Below, piece after piece: positions 18,582-27,924 of a stretch of DNA of 64,000 bases; position 1 is the stretch's first letter; each line of letters begins with the position of its first letter. The position numbers and the translations under genes were made by a program. Origin of the DNA: Nitrospira japonica (GTDB taxonomy: Bacteria > Nitrospirota > Nitrospiria > Nitrospirales > Nitrospiraceae). Below the pieces are notes generated by a model that was not told the DNA's origin, did not search any database, and was given only the letters and a program-made list of their open reading frames with translations. Where the stretch lies: NCBI RefSeq assembly GCF_900169565.1, contig NZ_LT828648.1, forward strand, positions 248,001 to 312,000. Direction: 5' to 3'.

Positions 18582-19724
18582 CTACTTCGCCATCAAAATT
18601 TCTTGAGCCTTCGCAACACCGCTGCCGAGCTTCACAGGATGGCCCAGCCCCTTCAACACCATCTCAGTCGCCGCGACAGCCATAATAACGTCGAATCGAT
18701 CCATGTAGCCCATATGGGAGAGCCGGAATATCTTTCCCTTCAAATGATCCTGCCCACCGGCCGCGGTGATGCCGTATTGCACCCGGAGGTTCTTATAGAT
18801 AGCCTGACCATCGACCCCCTCAGGGGCCAAGACGGCGGTCAGTGCGTCACTGGGTGACTCCTTGGGGAGCAACGCCAAACCGGCAGCCTTCATTCCCTCT
18901 CTCATCGCCATCGCAAGATTTGCTTGCCGGCCGAAGACCTGTTCCAGTCCCTCGGCTTTGAGCATCTTCAGGACTTCCTGAAGTCCGATGATGAGAGACA
19001 CTGCGGGCGTATATGCCGTTTGGCTTTTCTGCTGATTCTCCCGCTCTTTCTTCAAATTGAAATAGAACGAGGCATTCTTGGCTTTCTCGGCCAGTCTCCA
19101 TGCCTTCTCACTCACGCTGACGAACGCGAGGCCCGGCGGTAGCATCAAGGCCTTTTGAGATCCGGTCACCACCACATCGATGCCCCACTCATCGGTCTTG
19201 ATGTCGAACACGCCCAATGCCGTAATGGCATCTACCACCAGGATCGTATCGGGATGGCCTTTGACGATTTGAGCGAGGGTTTTGATATCGTGAGCGACAC
19301 CCGTCGAGGTTTCACTGGCCTGCACATAGACGGCTTTGATCCCGGGGTCCTTCTTCAAGGAATCTGCGACAAGCTGGGGATCGATGGCACGTCCCCACTC
19401 GACTTTGAGTTCGGTCACCTGCGCGCCATAGGTCTTGCACAGCTTTCCCCACCGCTCTCCGAACTTCCCCCCATTAATGGTCAGCGCCTTGTCTCCGGGA
19501 GAAAGAAAGTTGGATACGGAGGCTTCCATCCCTCCGGTTCCCGAGGCGGCCAGCATGAGGACATCGCCGTTTGTCTGGAACAGCCATTTCAGGCCGTCGC
19601 GGACTTCGCCGAACAACTTGTCGAATTCAGGTGCCCGGTGATGAATCATCGGCCTCGCCATAGCCAGAAGTACTTCCGGCGGCACAGGCGTGGGTCCCGG
19701 AGCCAACAAATACCGCTTGATCAT
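18582..19724 (-). CDS. Class V aminotransferase (alanine-glyoxylate / serine-pyruvate type)
   Basis: A PLP enzyme of 380 residues. The N-terminus YLLAPGPTPVPPEVLLAMARP and the HHRAPEF segment are typical of the AGXT/SPT family. The PLP lysine lies in VVTGSQKALMLPPGLAF, and the aspartate of VVDAITALGVFDI contacts the ring. The ATG at 19724 has a strong ribosome site (AGGAGGAATGGTCG) and a good promoter upstream. Sitting directly before serA, it could supply glycine from glyoxylate or act as a phosphoserine aminotransferase in place of SerC; sequence alone does not decide. Confidence 0.9.
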   Translation of the reverse strand: MIKRYLLAPGPTPVPPEVLLAMARPMIHHRAPEFDKLFGEVRDGLKWLFQTNGDVLMLAASGTGGMEASVSNFLSPGDKALTINGGKFGERWGKLCKTYGAQVTELKVEWGRAIDPQLVADSLKKDPGIKAVYVQASETSTGVAHDIKTLAQIVKGHPDTILVVDAITALGVFDIKTDEWGIDVVVTGSQKALMLPPGLAFVSVSEKAWRLAEKAKNASFYFNLKKERENQQKSQTAYTPAVSLIIGLQEVLKMLKAEGLEQVFGRQANLAMAMREGMKAAGLALLPKESPSDALTAVLAPEGVDGQAIYKNLRVQYGITAAGGQDHLKGKIFRLSHMGYMDRFDVIMAVAATEMVLKGLGHPVKLGSGVAKAQEILMAK

Positions 19725-19776
19725 CGACCATTCCTCCTGGAGTGGAATGCAGAAAGTGTCTAACGAAAGAAACCGG

Positions 19777-19806
19777 ACGATACCATTGCATTCGGAAGAG
19801 TGTCAA
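19777..19806 (-). promoter_or_regulatory. Sigma-70 promoter for the aminotransferase-serA operon
   Basis: Read on the minus strand: TTGACA (19801-19806), an 18-base spacer, then TATCGT (19777-19782). This puts the transcript start near 19770, about 45 bases before the ATG at 19724. The -35 box is perfect and the -10 box matches four of six positions. Confidence 0.6.
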
Positions 19807-19971
19807 GGTAACGGCTGAGGCAGATGCGAGTGTTTTCGTGCAGTTGGAGCCGGCTGCTTTCCCAAAAGCAATGCCGAGTTCTTACAATTTTTTTTGTTCC
19901 TTTTTCTCACGCGTCCCTGGTTCCGCATGGACAGACCGCCTAAAGTTGGGGAGCATCCCTCGTGCGATTTC

Positions 19972-20000
19972 TTGACAAGTTTTCCGTCCCTCGATACTCT
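19972..20000 (+). promoter_or_regulatory. Sigma-70 promoter for the lytic transglycosylase gene
   Basis: TTGACA at 19972-19977, a 17-base spacer and TACTCT at 19995-20000. Transcription would start near 20007, leaving a leader of about 36 bases before the ATG at 20043. This position rules out the longer in-frame start at 19962. Confidence 0.6.
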
Positions 20001-20042
20001 ACGTCCACATCCTGGCAACGCAGGGGTCCGGAGCCTGATTCC

Positions 20043-21392
20043 ATGCCCTCTCTTTGTGCCATACAAATCCTGAGTCATAGCCTGATTGGGCTGTCGTTTC
20101 TTGCCGCATCGTGGGCGTCCCCGGTGTCGGCTACAACCCATTCCGACGCGTCCGACATCATGAATGCCCCCCTTCCCGCTCTCGACGGTGGAGAAGGTCC
20201 GGGAGATGAGGACGAACTCGATCCCAACCTAGTGCCACTGGAAACTGAGACACCCCCAAGCGGGCCTGCCGTGACGGAAGACCCATCTTCCGTTCCACAT
20301 GCCGAGGAAATCCTTGAAATTGCACCGTTGCCAAATTCATCGGCGTCGAGGTTCGCAGATTCTTTCAATCCGCCGGTCGAGACACCGCAATCCCAAGCTT
20401 CGGGAGCCAGCGAACTGACTGTTTATAATGTTCCGATCGTGATGGACCCATCCGTTCAATCGCATATTCGCTATTTCAACACCGCGATTCGCGACCGATT
20501 TGAACAGTGGCTCCTCCGCCTTAGTCGCTATCAACCGCTGGTGGAGAATATTTTTGCGGAGTTTCATCTGCCCAGCGACCTGGTATATCTGTCGCTGGTT
20601 GAAAGCGGCTTCAATCCCTATGCCTATTCGCGAGCGAAAGCGACAGGGCCCTGGCAGTTCATGAAGGGCACGGCGAAGGTTTACGGCCTTCGTGTGGATT
20701 CCTATGTCGATGAGCGGCGCGATCCGATCAAGTCCACGGTAGCCGCCGCTCGCTATTTGCGTGACCTCTACGACATGTTCGGCACCTGGCCTTTGGCGAT
20801 GGCCGCGTACAATGCCGGTGAAGGCAAGGTGATGCGCGCCCTGCACAAGGCTCAGGCTGAAAGTTTCTCCGACATCTCGAAAACCCGCCTCATTAGGAGA
20901 GAAACAAAGGAGTATGTACCCCGGTTCATGGCGGCCACCATCATCGCCCGGGACCCGGTTCGCTATGGATTTCCCCAGAGTTCCACGGAACCGCACCAGT
21001 TTGAAGAAGTCATCGTGAATCGGCCGCTGCACTTCCGGGCGATCGCCAACGTTACCGGTGTGCCCTACGAAGAATTGAGACTTTTAAACCCGGAATTGCG
21101 CCGGGATGCGACCCCACCGGGTGGTGAGAATTATCACCTAAAAGTTCCCGTCGGCTTCAAAGCGAAAGTCGAGCAATTGCTTGAACGGGTACCCAATCAC
21201 AAGTTTCCACCGCTTCCGGCAAAGCCTCAGTTTGCCACGGCAAAAACCTCGCTGCGGTACAAGGTCCAGGGCGGAGACACTCTGGAAAAGATTTCCAAGC
21301 GCTTCCGTATCCCCCTCAAGACGCTCAAGACCAGAAACAGCCTCACAAGCCCCGTGCTCCGGCCGGGTGATTTCCTGGTCATCAGCCGATAG
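20043..21392 (+). CDS. MltD-like membrane-bound lytic murein transglycosylase
   Basis: A 449-residue exported enzyme that cleaves the MurNAc-GlcNAc bond of peptidoglycan, leaving 1,6-anhydro ends. It has a signal peptide (residues 1-30, cut after SPVSA), then an acidic, proline-rich linker (about 30-120). The SLT domain (about 165-290) has catalytic Glu187 in VESGFNPYAYSRAKATGPW and the later MAAYNAGEGKV motif. One LysM peptidoglycan-binding repeat closes the protein (YKVQGGDTLEKISKRF to RPGDFLVI). The start is supported by GGAG nine bases before the ATG and by the promoter upstream. MltD of E. coli has more LysM repeats. Confidence 0.92.
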   Translation: MPSLCAIQILSHSLIGLSFLAASWASPVSATTHSDASDIMNAPLPALDGGEGPGDEDELDPNLVPLETETPPSGPAVTEDPSSVPHAEEILEIAPLPNSSASRFADSFNPPVETPQSQASGASELTVYNVPIVMDPSVQSHIRYFNTAIRDRFEQWLLRLSRYQPLVENIFAEFHLPSDLVYLSLVESGFNPYAYSRAKATGPWQFMKGTAKVYGLRVDSYVDERRDPIKSTVAAARYLRDLYDMFGTWPLAMAAYNAGEGKVMRALHKAQAESFSDISKTRLIRRETKEYVPRFMAATIIARDPVRYGFPQSSTEPHQFEEVIVNRPLHFRAIANVTGVPYEELRLLNPELRRDATPPGGENYHLKVPVGFKAKVEQLLERVPNHKFPPLPAKPQFATAKTSLRYKVQGGDTLEKISKRFRIPLKTLKTRNSLTSPVLRPGDFLVISR

Positions 21393-21478
21393 ACCGTACA
21401 CGGCCGTCAGCTCCTCCTCGACATTCCAACCATGGCATGCGTCGTGGCAGGCCTGCGCGATTTCCAGAATACAGCCGG

Positions 21479-22285
21479 CTACTTCTTTTTCTTGACTGCG
21501 TCTGGCTTGATGGGTTCCGATTGAGGAGCGGGGGGTTTTGTCGATGCGGCTGGCGCAGCCGAAGATGGCTCCGTCTGGTGCTTGGTATCCAGCATCTTGG
21601 TACGGACCATCGCCTCATTGGTATAAGGGGATGCCGGGTAGGATTTGATGAGTTCTTGATAGTGTGCGAGAGCGCCTTCCGGTCTCGATTGGGCCTCTTC
21701 AAGACGAGCCAGTTCGAATAATGCTTGATCCTTATTCAGGGCTCCGCCGGACTCGACAATGCTCGTAAAGGTCTTTACCGCCTGCTCACGATCGCCTTTC
21801 AACAGATACGCATAGGCCAGACGTTGCCGCGCCAGTCCTACAAGAGTCGTCTGTGAACTATACTGCATGATAAACCGCTGATACGTCTCGATGGCTCCGG
21901 GCTGATCATTCGCCTGCATCTGGGCATTCCCGAGATGAAAGAGCGCCAGCGGCGCCGACGAGGTCCTGGGATATTCGTCGACCACCTGCCGATACTTTTC
22001 GATCGCCCCCTTCAGTGCCGCGTCGGATTTTGCCGGATCGGCGACGGGCCGTGTCATGTAAAGCCGCGTTGCCTCCCGCTCGAGTTCTTGAGCTTTTTGC
22101 GATGCCTGACGATCAAACCAAAACACTCCGCCCACGACAAGAACGGCAAGGATGAGGACTCCCAATCCCACCAACAACGGCTTTCGATAGTCCTGCAACC
22201 GGATCAGAGCGTGCTCAAGCCCGCTCACGAGATGAGCTTCGTCGACTTCCAGTGTCCTTGTCGGAACCTTAATACGGTAACTCAT
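21479..22285 (-). CDS. Inner-membrane TPR protein (YfgM-like)
   Basis: A 268-residue protein with a short cytoplasmic N-terminus and one transmembrane segment (about 39-57, PLLVGLGVLILAVLVVGGV). The periplasmic part is built of TPR units (IEKYRQVVDEYPRTSSAPLA, AIETYQRFIMQYSSQT, ALAHYQELIKSYPASPYTNE), then a Pro/Ala-rich tail ending in lysines. The architecture matches the YfgM family (SecYEG-associated chaperone partner) and, less well, Tol-Pal-associated YbgF. It is a single gene with its own promoter, convergent with the transglycosylase gene. Confidence 0.75.
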   Translation of the reverse strand: MSYRIKVPTRTLEVDEAHLVSGLEHALIRLQDYRKPLLVGLGVLILAVLVVGGVFWFDRQASQKAQELEREATRLYMTRPVADPAKSDAALKGAIEKYRQVVDEYPRTSSAPLALFHLGNAQMQANDQPGAIETYQRFIMQYSSQTTLVGLARQRLAYAYLLKGDREQAVKTFTSIVESGGALNKDQALFELARLEEAQSRPEGALAHYQELIKSYPASPYTNEAMVRTKMLDTKHQTEPSSAAPAASTKPPAPQSEPIKPDAVKKKK

Positions 22286-22336
22286 GGTTGAAGCGGCGGG
22301 TGGAGAGAGGTCACTTCCTCCTCGACGTCCCCGCGC

Positions 22337-22366
22337 CTTATACTAAGGACGTCCCGATCTTGTCAA
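22337..22366 (-). promoter_or_regulatory. Strong sigma-70 promoter for the YfgM-like gene
   Basis: On the minus strand TTGACA (22361-22366), an 18-base spacer and TATAAG (22337-22342). The predicted start is near 22330, about 45 bases before the ATG at 22285. This is the best promoter match I found in the window. Confidence 0.65.
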
Positions 22367-22435
22367 TGAGGCACAGGATCATAGCGCGCTTTCATGCCAT
22401 TGGCGCGTTGTTCCCGGCGTATCGGACATCCCAAT

Positions 22436-23596
22436 ATGTTTGACAAATTGCTCGGCGATCTCGATGCGCAGCACCTGACACGACACCTGACGGAAGTGTC
22501 GACCGGGGTCGCTCCCACTGTGACCATCGACGGACGTGAGATTCTGCTATTGGCCTCAAATGACTATCTCGGTCTCGCCGGACATCCCGACATCGTCCAT
22601 GCGGCAACTGAAGCCACCCGCCGCTACGGAGTCGGTTCCGGGGCATCCCGCCTGGTTTCAGGGACGTTGTCCCCGCACAAAGATATGGAGCGGGCCCTCG
22701 CCCGATTCAAAAGAACCGCCTCGGCGCTCGCCTTCGGATCGGGATACCTCGCCAATCTCGGCGCGATCCCTGCGTTGATCGGCCGAGGAGGGCTCATTCT
22801 TGCGGATCGACTGTGCCATGCGAGCCTCATCGATGCCTGCCGTCTGAGCGGCGCCGATTTCCGGATCTATCGTCACAATGACCTGGATCATCTCAAGGCA
22901 TTGCTCTCGCGCAGGAAAGCGGCGCGGCGGACGATGGTTGTGACCGACGGCGTCTTCAGCATGGACGGGGATCTAGCCCCTCTGGCCGAATTGTTCGGCT
23001 TGACTCGACAGTATGACGCCGAATTGTATGTGGATGACGCACATGGGACCGGAGTGATGGGACAAACCGGCCGAGGCACGTTGGAGCATTTTCACCTCGA
23101 GGAGACCGTTCCCTTTCATATGGGCACGTTGAGCAAGGCCGTGGGCTGTGCGGGCGGCTATATCGCCGGCACGGAAACGCTCATCACCTTTTTGCTCAAT
23201 ACCAGCCGTTCATTCATGTATACGACGGCTCCTCCTCCCGGTATCGCGGCGGCCGTAGTCGCGGCGCTGGACATCATGCAGCGCGAACCAGAACGGAGAC
23301 AACGGCTGTGGGCCAATCGCGAGCGGCTGTGCGACGGATTGAACCGGCTGGGATTTACGATCGGAGCCAGCGCGAGCCCCATCATTCCCATCATCATCGG
23401 TCGGGCGGACCGGGCGCTTACCTTCGCCGAACAACTGTTCTCCAAAGGCGTTTTCGCTCCGGCGATCCGCCCGCCGACCGTTCCCGAATCGACCAGCCGT
23501 ATACGCGTCACCGTCACGTCGGCGCACACTGCCGAGCAGATCGACCACGCTGTAACTGCATTCCGGCTTGCAGGCGAATCGATCCGACTCATCTGA
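22436..23596 (+). CDS. bioF: 8-amino-7-oxononanoate synthase
   Basis: PLP-dependent condensation of pimeloyl-ACP/CoA with L-alanine in biotin synthesis. Family features: LLASNDYLGLAGHP, GVGSGASRLVSGT, DRLCHASLIDACRLSGA, VTDGVFSMDGDLAPL and the PLP lysine in GTLSKAVGCAGGY. At 386 residues it is of normal length. The ATG at 22436 (MFDKLL) matches the usual BioF N-terminus; an ATG at 22394 would add 14 residues that look unlike the family. No other biotin gene lies nearby, so bio genes are dispersed in this genome. A 2-amino-3-ketobutyrate ligase is a less likely alternative. Confidence 0.88.
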   Translation: MFDKLLGDLDAQHLTRHLTEVSTGVAPTVTIDGREILLLASNDYLGLAGHPDIVHAATEATRRYGVGSGASRLVSGTLSPHKDMERALARFKRTASALAFGSGYLANLGAIPALIGRGGLILADRLCHASLIDACRLSGADFRIYRHNDLDHLKALLSRRKAARRTMVVTDGVFSMDGDLAPLAELFGLTRQYDAELYVDDAHGTGVMGQTGRGTLEHFHLEETVPFHMGTLSKAVGCAGGYIAGTETLITFLLNTSRSFMYTTAPPPGIAAAVVAALDIMQREPERRQRLWANRERLCDGLNRLGFTIGASASPIIPIIIGRADRALTFAEQLFSKGVFAPAIRPPTVPESTSRIRVTVTSAHTAEQIDHAVTAFRLAGESIRLI

Positions 23597-23722
23597 CCGA
23601 ACATTCACGACTCTCCCCGACGATTTCTAGCGATTTCCTTGATTTCGCAATGGCATATGGCATGATGATTTTCGCATTCTGTCTTCATTGATCGTCATCC
23701 TTTCCCATCGAGGAGTTCTTTC

Positions 23723-24781
23723 ATGGATATTTCCAAACTGCTGACGTTCTCGGCCAAAGAGGGGGCTTCCGACTGTCACATCAGCGCCGGCGAGCCTCCG
23801 ATGATCCGGCTGCACGGCGATCTCAAGAAGTTGGATCATCCTCCTTTGACATCCGAGGAAACTCATGCGCTGATCTACGACATGATGAGCGATGCACAGC
23901 GTAAGACATTCGAGGAGAAGCGCGAGTGCGACTTCTCATTTGAATTGGGCGACATCGCACGCTTCCGCGTGAACGTGTTCGTACAGAATCGCGGGCTGGG
24001 AGCCGTGTTCCGAAACATTCCGACCGAAATCATTCCGATGGAAAAGTTGGGCATGCCTCCGATTCTCCGTCAGTTATGCGACAAGGAAAAGGGGCTCATT
24101 CTTGTCACCGGGCCGACCGGTTCCGGGAAATCCACCACATTGGCGTCGATGGTCGATTACCTCAACAATACGTTCGAAGGTCATATCATCACGATCGAAG
24201 ACCCCATCGAGTTCGTGCATAAGACAAAGAAATGCCTCGTAAATCAGCGTGAATTGGGAGTGCATACGCTTTCGTTCGCCAACGCGCTCAGATCGGCGCT
24301 TCGAGAAGACCCCGACATCGTCCTCGTCGGCGAAATGCGCGACCTGGAGACGATCCAACTGGCGCTCACCGCGGCCGAGACCGGGCACCTGGTATTCGGC
24401 ACCCTGCACACCTCGAGCGCGCCGAAGACCATCGACCGCATCATCGACGCCTTCCCCCCTGCCCAACAGGCGCAGGTCCGCACACAGCTCTCAGAGGCCC
24501 TTGAAGCGGTCATCACGCAAACTCTTCTCAAGAAGAAAGCCGGCGGGCGCGTGGCAGCGCTGGAGATCATGGTCGCCACGACCGCCATCCGCAACCTGAT
24601 ACGCGAAGCCAAACTGCATCAGATTCCGGGCATCATGCAGGCCAGTCAGCGAGACGGCATGCAGACCATGGACATGGCCTTGATCGATCTGGCCGCGCGC
24701 GGAGTGGTGACTAAGGGCGAAGCCCAGTCGCGAAGCATGAACCCCAACCTCTTCGGGGGCCCAGCGGTCGGCGCGGCCTGA
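23723..24781 (+). CDS. pilT: Type IV pilus retraction ATPase PilT
   Basis: A 352-residue hexameric GspE/PilT-superfamily ATPase that depolymerises the pilus. It has the PAS-like N-domain with GASDCHISAGEPPMIRLHG, Walker A GPTGSGKST at 130-138, the Asp box ITIEDPIEF, Walker B DPDIVLVGEMRD, and the His box. The PilT-specific AIRNLIREAKLHQIPGIMQ stretch near the C-terminus is needed for retraction. The ribosome site is GAGGAG, about nine bases before the ATG at 23723. It forms an operon with the paralogue 31 bases downstream. Confidence 0.96.
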   Translation: MDISKLLTFSAKEGASDCHISAGEPPMIRLHGDLKKLDHPPLTSEETHALIYDMMSDAQRKTFEEKRECDFSFELGDIARFRVNVFVQNRGLGAVFRNIPTEIIPMEKLGMPPILRQLCDKEKGLILVTGPTGSGKSTTLASMVDYLNNTFEGHIITIEDPIEFVHKTKKCLVNQRELGVHTLSFANALRSALREDPDIVLVGEMRDLETIQLALTAAETGHLVFGTLHTSSAPKTIDRIIDAFPPAQQAQVRTQLSEALEAVITQTLLKKKAGGRVAALEIMVATTAIRNLIREAKLHQIPGIMQASQRDGMQTMDMALIDLAARGVVTKGEAQSRSMNPNLFGGPAVGAA

Positions 24782-24812
24782 CGGCGGGAACTCGAAACCG
24801 GGAGAAACATCA

Positions 24813-25991
24813 ATGGATGTGCGGACGCTGCTCAAGGTAATGGTCGATCAGGAAGCCTCGGATATGTACCTGACCGTCGAGGCACCTCCGACCTATCGAG
24901 TTCATGGCTCGACCAAGCCGGCGAACATGCCGCCGTTTACGAACGAGCAACTCGAAGCGCTGGCTCTAGCATTGATGAGAGGTCAGCAGCGAGGCGAATT
25001 CGAAGAGAAGATGGAGATGAACCTAGCCCTTTATTACAAGGAGCTCGGCCGGTTCCGGGTCAACATCTTCCGGCAGCGCGGCAACGTCGGACTCGTCTTC
25101 CGACACATCAAGGCCGAGATTCAGACCGTGGAACAGCTGAGACTGCCCCAAATCATCAAAGACATCGCCATGACCAAGCGCGGACTCGTCCTGGTGGTGG
25201 GCGCAACCGGTTCAGGCAAATCGACCAGCCTCGCAGCCATGATCGACTATCGAAACGAGGTGCATCCGGGCCATATCATCACTGTCGAGGACCCGATCGA
25301 ATTCGTCCATAGCCACAAGAAATCCTTGATCACCCAGCGCGAAGTGGGATTCGATACGCTCTCCTTCCAAAACGCCTTGAAGAATACCCTCCGCCAAGCC
25401 CCGGACGTGATCCTGATCGGAGAAATCCGGGACACGGAAACGATGGAAGCCGCCATCACGTTTGCGGAAACCGGCCACCTTTGCATTGGCACGCTGCACT
25501 CCAACAACGCCAACCAGGCGATCGAGCGCATCATGAACTTCTTCCCGGTCGAGCGGCATGCGCAAATCTATCTGCAGCTTTCCCTCAATCTGCGCGCGAT
25601 CATTTCACAGCGGCTGGTGCCCTCACTCGACGGCAAGAGAGTTCCGGCACTCGAAATCATGATGGATACCCCGCGCATCAAGGATCTGGTCAAGAAGGCT
25701 GAAATCGACACGCTCAAGGAAGCCATGGAGCAGGGCATCGAGGAAGGATGCCAGACCTTCGATCACGTGCTGCTTCAGCTGTACAAGGAAGAGAAAATCA
25801 GCCTCGAGCAGGCCCTGATCAACGCGGACAGCGCCAACAACCTGCGGTTGAAGATCAAGCTCGAAGGGCTCAAGGGCGACGATGCGATTAACGCCCTCTT
25901 GGACAAAGGGCCCAACGCCACCGGGGAAGGCGCGGCCTTCAAACTGCAAGGCAATCCTGCGAGCAACGTGACCCCCATCAGGAAACGCTGA
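24813..25991 (+). CDS. pilU: PilT/PilU-family retraction ATPase
   Basis: A 392-residue paralogue of PilT. It has Walker A GATGSGKST at 130-138, Asp box ITVEDPIEF, Walker B APDVILIGEIRD and a His box in TGHLCIGTLHSNN. The C-terminal RIKDLVKKAEIDTLKEAMEQG and the extra ~40-residue tail are typical of PilU, a PilT-dependent accessory retraction motor. The ribosome site GGGAG lies just before the ATG at 24813. Having both motors side by side suggests force-bearing twitching motility or surface adhesion using the pilin at 11.3 kb. Confidence 0.92.
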   Translation: MDVRTLLKVMVDQEASDMYLTVEAPPTYRVHGSTKPANMPPFTNEQLEALALALMRGQQRGEFEEKMEMNLALYYKELGRFRVNIFRQRGNVGLVFRHIKAEIQTVEQLRLPQIIKDIAMTKRGLVLVVGATGSGKSTSLAAMIDYRNEVHPGHIITVEDPIEFVHSHKKSLITQREVGFDTLSFQNALKNTLRQAPDVILIGEIRDTETMEAAITFAETGHLCIGTLHSNNANQAIERIMNFFPVERHAQIYLQLSLNLRAIISQRLVPSLDGKRVPALEIMMDTPRIKDLVKKAEIDTLKEAMEQGIEEGCQTFDHVLLQLYKEEKISLEQALINADSANNLRLKIKLEGLKGDDAINALLDKGPNATGEGAAFKLQGNPASNVTPIRKR

Positions 25992-26010
25992 AGCCGGCTG
26001 GTTCGAATTT

Positions 26011-26502
26011 CTATTTCCCGGACACGCCGCTCTCTTCAGTCTGCCGCTCCAGATACGAGACGATTTTCTCCAAGGCGAGCGCGCTTAACTTGGTTCCATA
26101 CCAGGTGGGCATCGTGGCGGACGGATACCCCGAAACCACAAAGGCGCCGGGGTCCATAATCGACTCCGCGATGTATTCGGCAATCGTCGTGGCCGAGCCG
26201 TGATAGGAAGGGTCTTTCAAGCGGGCCTCGCCGGTGCGCCCAAGAATCAGCGGCGGGCCCACCTTGCCATTCGCACCGGTCACTCCGGGAATCGTGTGAC
26301 AGACGGGACAACCGGCGCGTGTCAAGATGACCTCAACCGGCTCCTCACCGGTGACAAGCGGAACTGTCCCAGGGGACAACGCAGCCTGACCGGAATCTCC
26401 TGACGTTGATGGAGCCGGCAACGGGGCGCGAACGAAAAGTGTCCATATCAGCCCCAGCCCAATGACTGCGACGATCAGCGCGCTGACAGTTCGGTCAGAC
26501 AT
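26011..26502 (-). CDS. Membrane-anchored monohaem cytochrome c
   Basis: A 163-residue protein. Residues about 5-24 are a single N-terminal anchor, followed by a Pro/Ser/Gly linker. One haem site is CPVCH (Cys65, Cys68, His69) and a likely axial methionine is in SATMPTWYG. This is a small periplasmic electron carrier tethered to the inner membrane; its partners are unknown. It is convergent with pilU and lies downstream of, on the same strand as, a SUMF1-type gene. Confidence 0.85.
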   Translation of the reverse strand: MSDRTVSALIVAVIGLGLIWTLFVRAPLPAPSTSGDSGQAALSPGTVPLVTGEEPVEVILTRAGCPVCHTIPGVTGANGKVGPPLILGRTGEARLKDPSYHGSATTIAEYIAESIMDPGAFVVSGYPSATMPTWYGTKLSALALEKIVSYLERQTEESGVSGK

Positions 26503-26610
26503 GCGGGACGGCCCGCCGACAATGATCTTCTGGCAGTGACGAATGACGCAGTGACGTGACGGACAGGCGATCGCCCTCGAGCATCGGATTGAAGAGCGTG
26601 AACCGATGCC

Positions 26611-27465
26611 TCATTTGTCCGCAGCCATGGCGCACCTGAACCCAATGGCGCGATCCTCGAATTCCGGTTCAGCAGAAAACCGTGCGGTAACACGGAGAGC
26701 GGGCGGTAAGTCGGCCCATGATCCCCCTCGTATGACGCGCTTTTCTCCCTTCGATGGACCGGTGGGATTTTTTTCAGGGCTTTGCTGATAATATTCACGA
26801 TCGTACCAGTCCGATACCCATTCCGCTGCGTTACCCGCCATATGAGCCAGACCATAAGGACTCTTGCCGCCAGTCTTGAGGCCGTGGCGAACGCTCATGC
26901 CCTCAAGGCCGCTCGTGACAGGAACTAATGTGACGGTTTCATTCACCCACACTCCGCGATTGTAGTTCGCGATGTCGACAAACGGCTGCATGTGGCCCCA
27001 AGGATACCGCCGTCCATCGGTACCGCGCGCCGCCTTTTCCCATTCCGCTTCGGTCGGTAACCGCTTGCCCGCCCATTCGCAATACGCTGCTGCATCGGCC
27101 CATCTCATTCCGACCGCCGGGCGGTCTCCGACCGTCGTTGCGGCTTCATCGTCCCATGTCGGAGGGGAATCGTGTTTTCCCGACTCGAGAAACTTCCTGT
27201 AAAGACTCATGGTCACTTCGTATTGATCGATATAGTAGCCGTCCAACTGAACTTGATGTTCGGGACGTTCGTTGGGCAGCCCGTCCTGACTGCCCATCTT
27301 GAACGCGCCGGGCACGATCAGAATCATCGGAGCTCCATCTCTTGCCGCTACCGTCTTGGTCTCGGTCGCCCCTCCGTCTTTTGCCGGCTCAGGCGATGCG
27401 GCGAGAGACAACAACCCCACTACGACGAACGCAAGGCAACAACCAACCCTGTATCCATTTTCCAT
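26611..27465 (-). CDS. Exported SUMF1/FGE-sulfatase-domain protein without the catalytic cysteine
   Basis: A 284-residue protein with a signal peptide (MENGYRVGCCLAFVVVGLLS) and an FGE-sulfatase domain: GAFKMGSQDG, YYIDQYEVTMSLYRKFL, AAAYCEWAGKRLPTEAEWEKAARG, YGLAHMAGNAAEWVSDWY, VIRGGSW and IGFRCA. The cysteine pair that makes formylglycine in true FGE is absent from the segment after GGSW (ADLPPALRVTARFS), so sulfatase activation is unlikely. It belongs with the EgtB/PvdO-like group or is a structural binding domain. The ATG at 27465 has GGAGGGGG just upstream; an ATG at 27477 is an alternative. The product is periplasmic. Confidence 0.8.
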   Translation of the reverse strand: MENGYRVGCCLAFVVVGLLSLAASPEPAKDGGATETKTVAARDGAPMILIVPGAFKMGSQDGLPNERPEHQVQLDGYYIDQYEVTMSLYRKFLESGKHDSPPTWDDEAATTVGDRPAVGMRWADAAAYCEWAGKRLPTEAEWEKAARGTDGRRYPWGHMQPFVDIANYNRGVWVNETVTLVPVTSGLEGMSVRHGLKTGGKSPYGLAHMAGNAAEWVSDWYDREYYQQSPEKNPTGPSKGEKRVIRGGSWADLPPALRVTARFSAEPEFEDRAIGFRCAMAADK

Positions 27466-27924
27466 CGCCCCCTCCATACCGCAAGCGCCCTAAGCCCCTT
27501 ATCACAGCCCCAAGTCTACTGAGGCCGCCTGATAAACACAATTGAGTGCGTATCGCTTTCTCCGCCTACCTTTCATCCAGCGCTCTCGTTTTGTCACCTC
27601 TGTAGGCAACCGACTACAACCTATCCTCCTAAAAACACAGCGATTAATCGATCGACACTCTGAATACCTACAGTTTCTACAGGTATGCGCTTTCACACGA
27701 TGGATTTCACCGCTAATTTGCTGGGTTTTCTGCGGCTCATTTTCACGACGCGAGGCATACACATTGCGTATGCCCGCCATGACAGTTTGAACGGCTACCC
27801 TCTGCGATTTCTTCACGGATCACGAGTTCGCCGACATTCCGGCACAGACTCCTGCCTGTGAGAACCGCCTTCTGCGAGACAGTTCGCTGTCCCGTCAGGG
27901 AAGACTGCAATAAGGAGCATCGAT
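27466..27924. other. Intergenic region without a supported gene
   Basis: This region lies between divergently oriented genes and should contain their promoters; I cannot pick convincing ones. It holds a perfect 10-base palindrome CGATTAATCG at 27641-27650 and an imperfect inverted repeat ATACCT...AGGTAT at about 27663-27685 that could be regulator sites. A 104-codon minus-strand frame here starts with GTG, lacks a ribosome site and is very Arg-rich, so it is not called. Confidence 0.5.

Noticed and set aside
27502-27816. 104-codon minus-strand ORF
   Set aside because: GTG start without ribosome site, Arg/Lys-rich, no conserved-looking segment.
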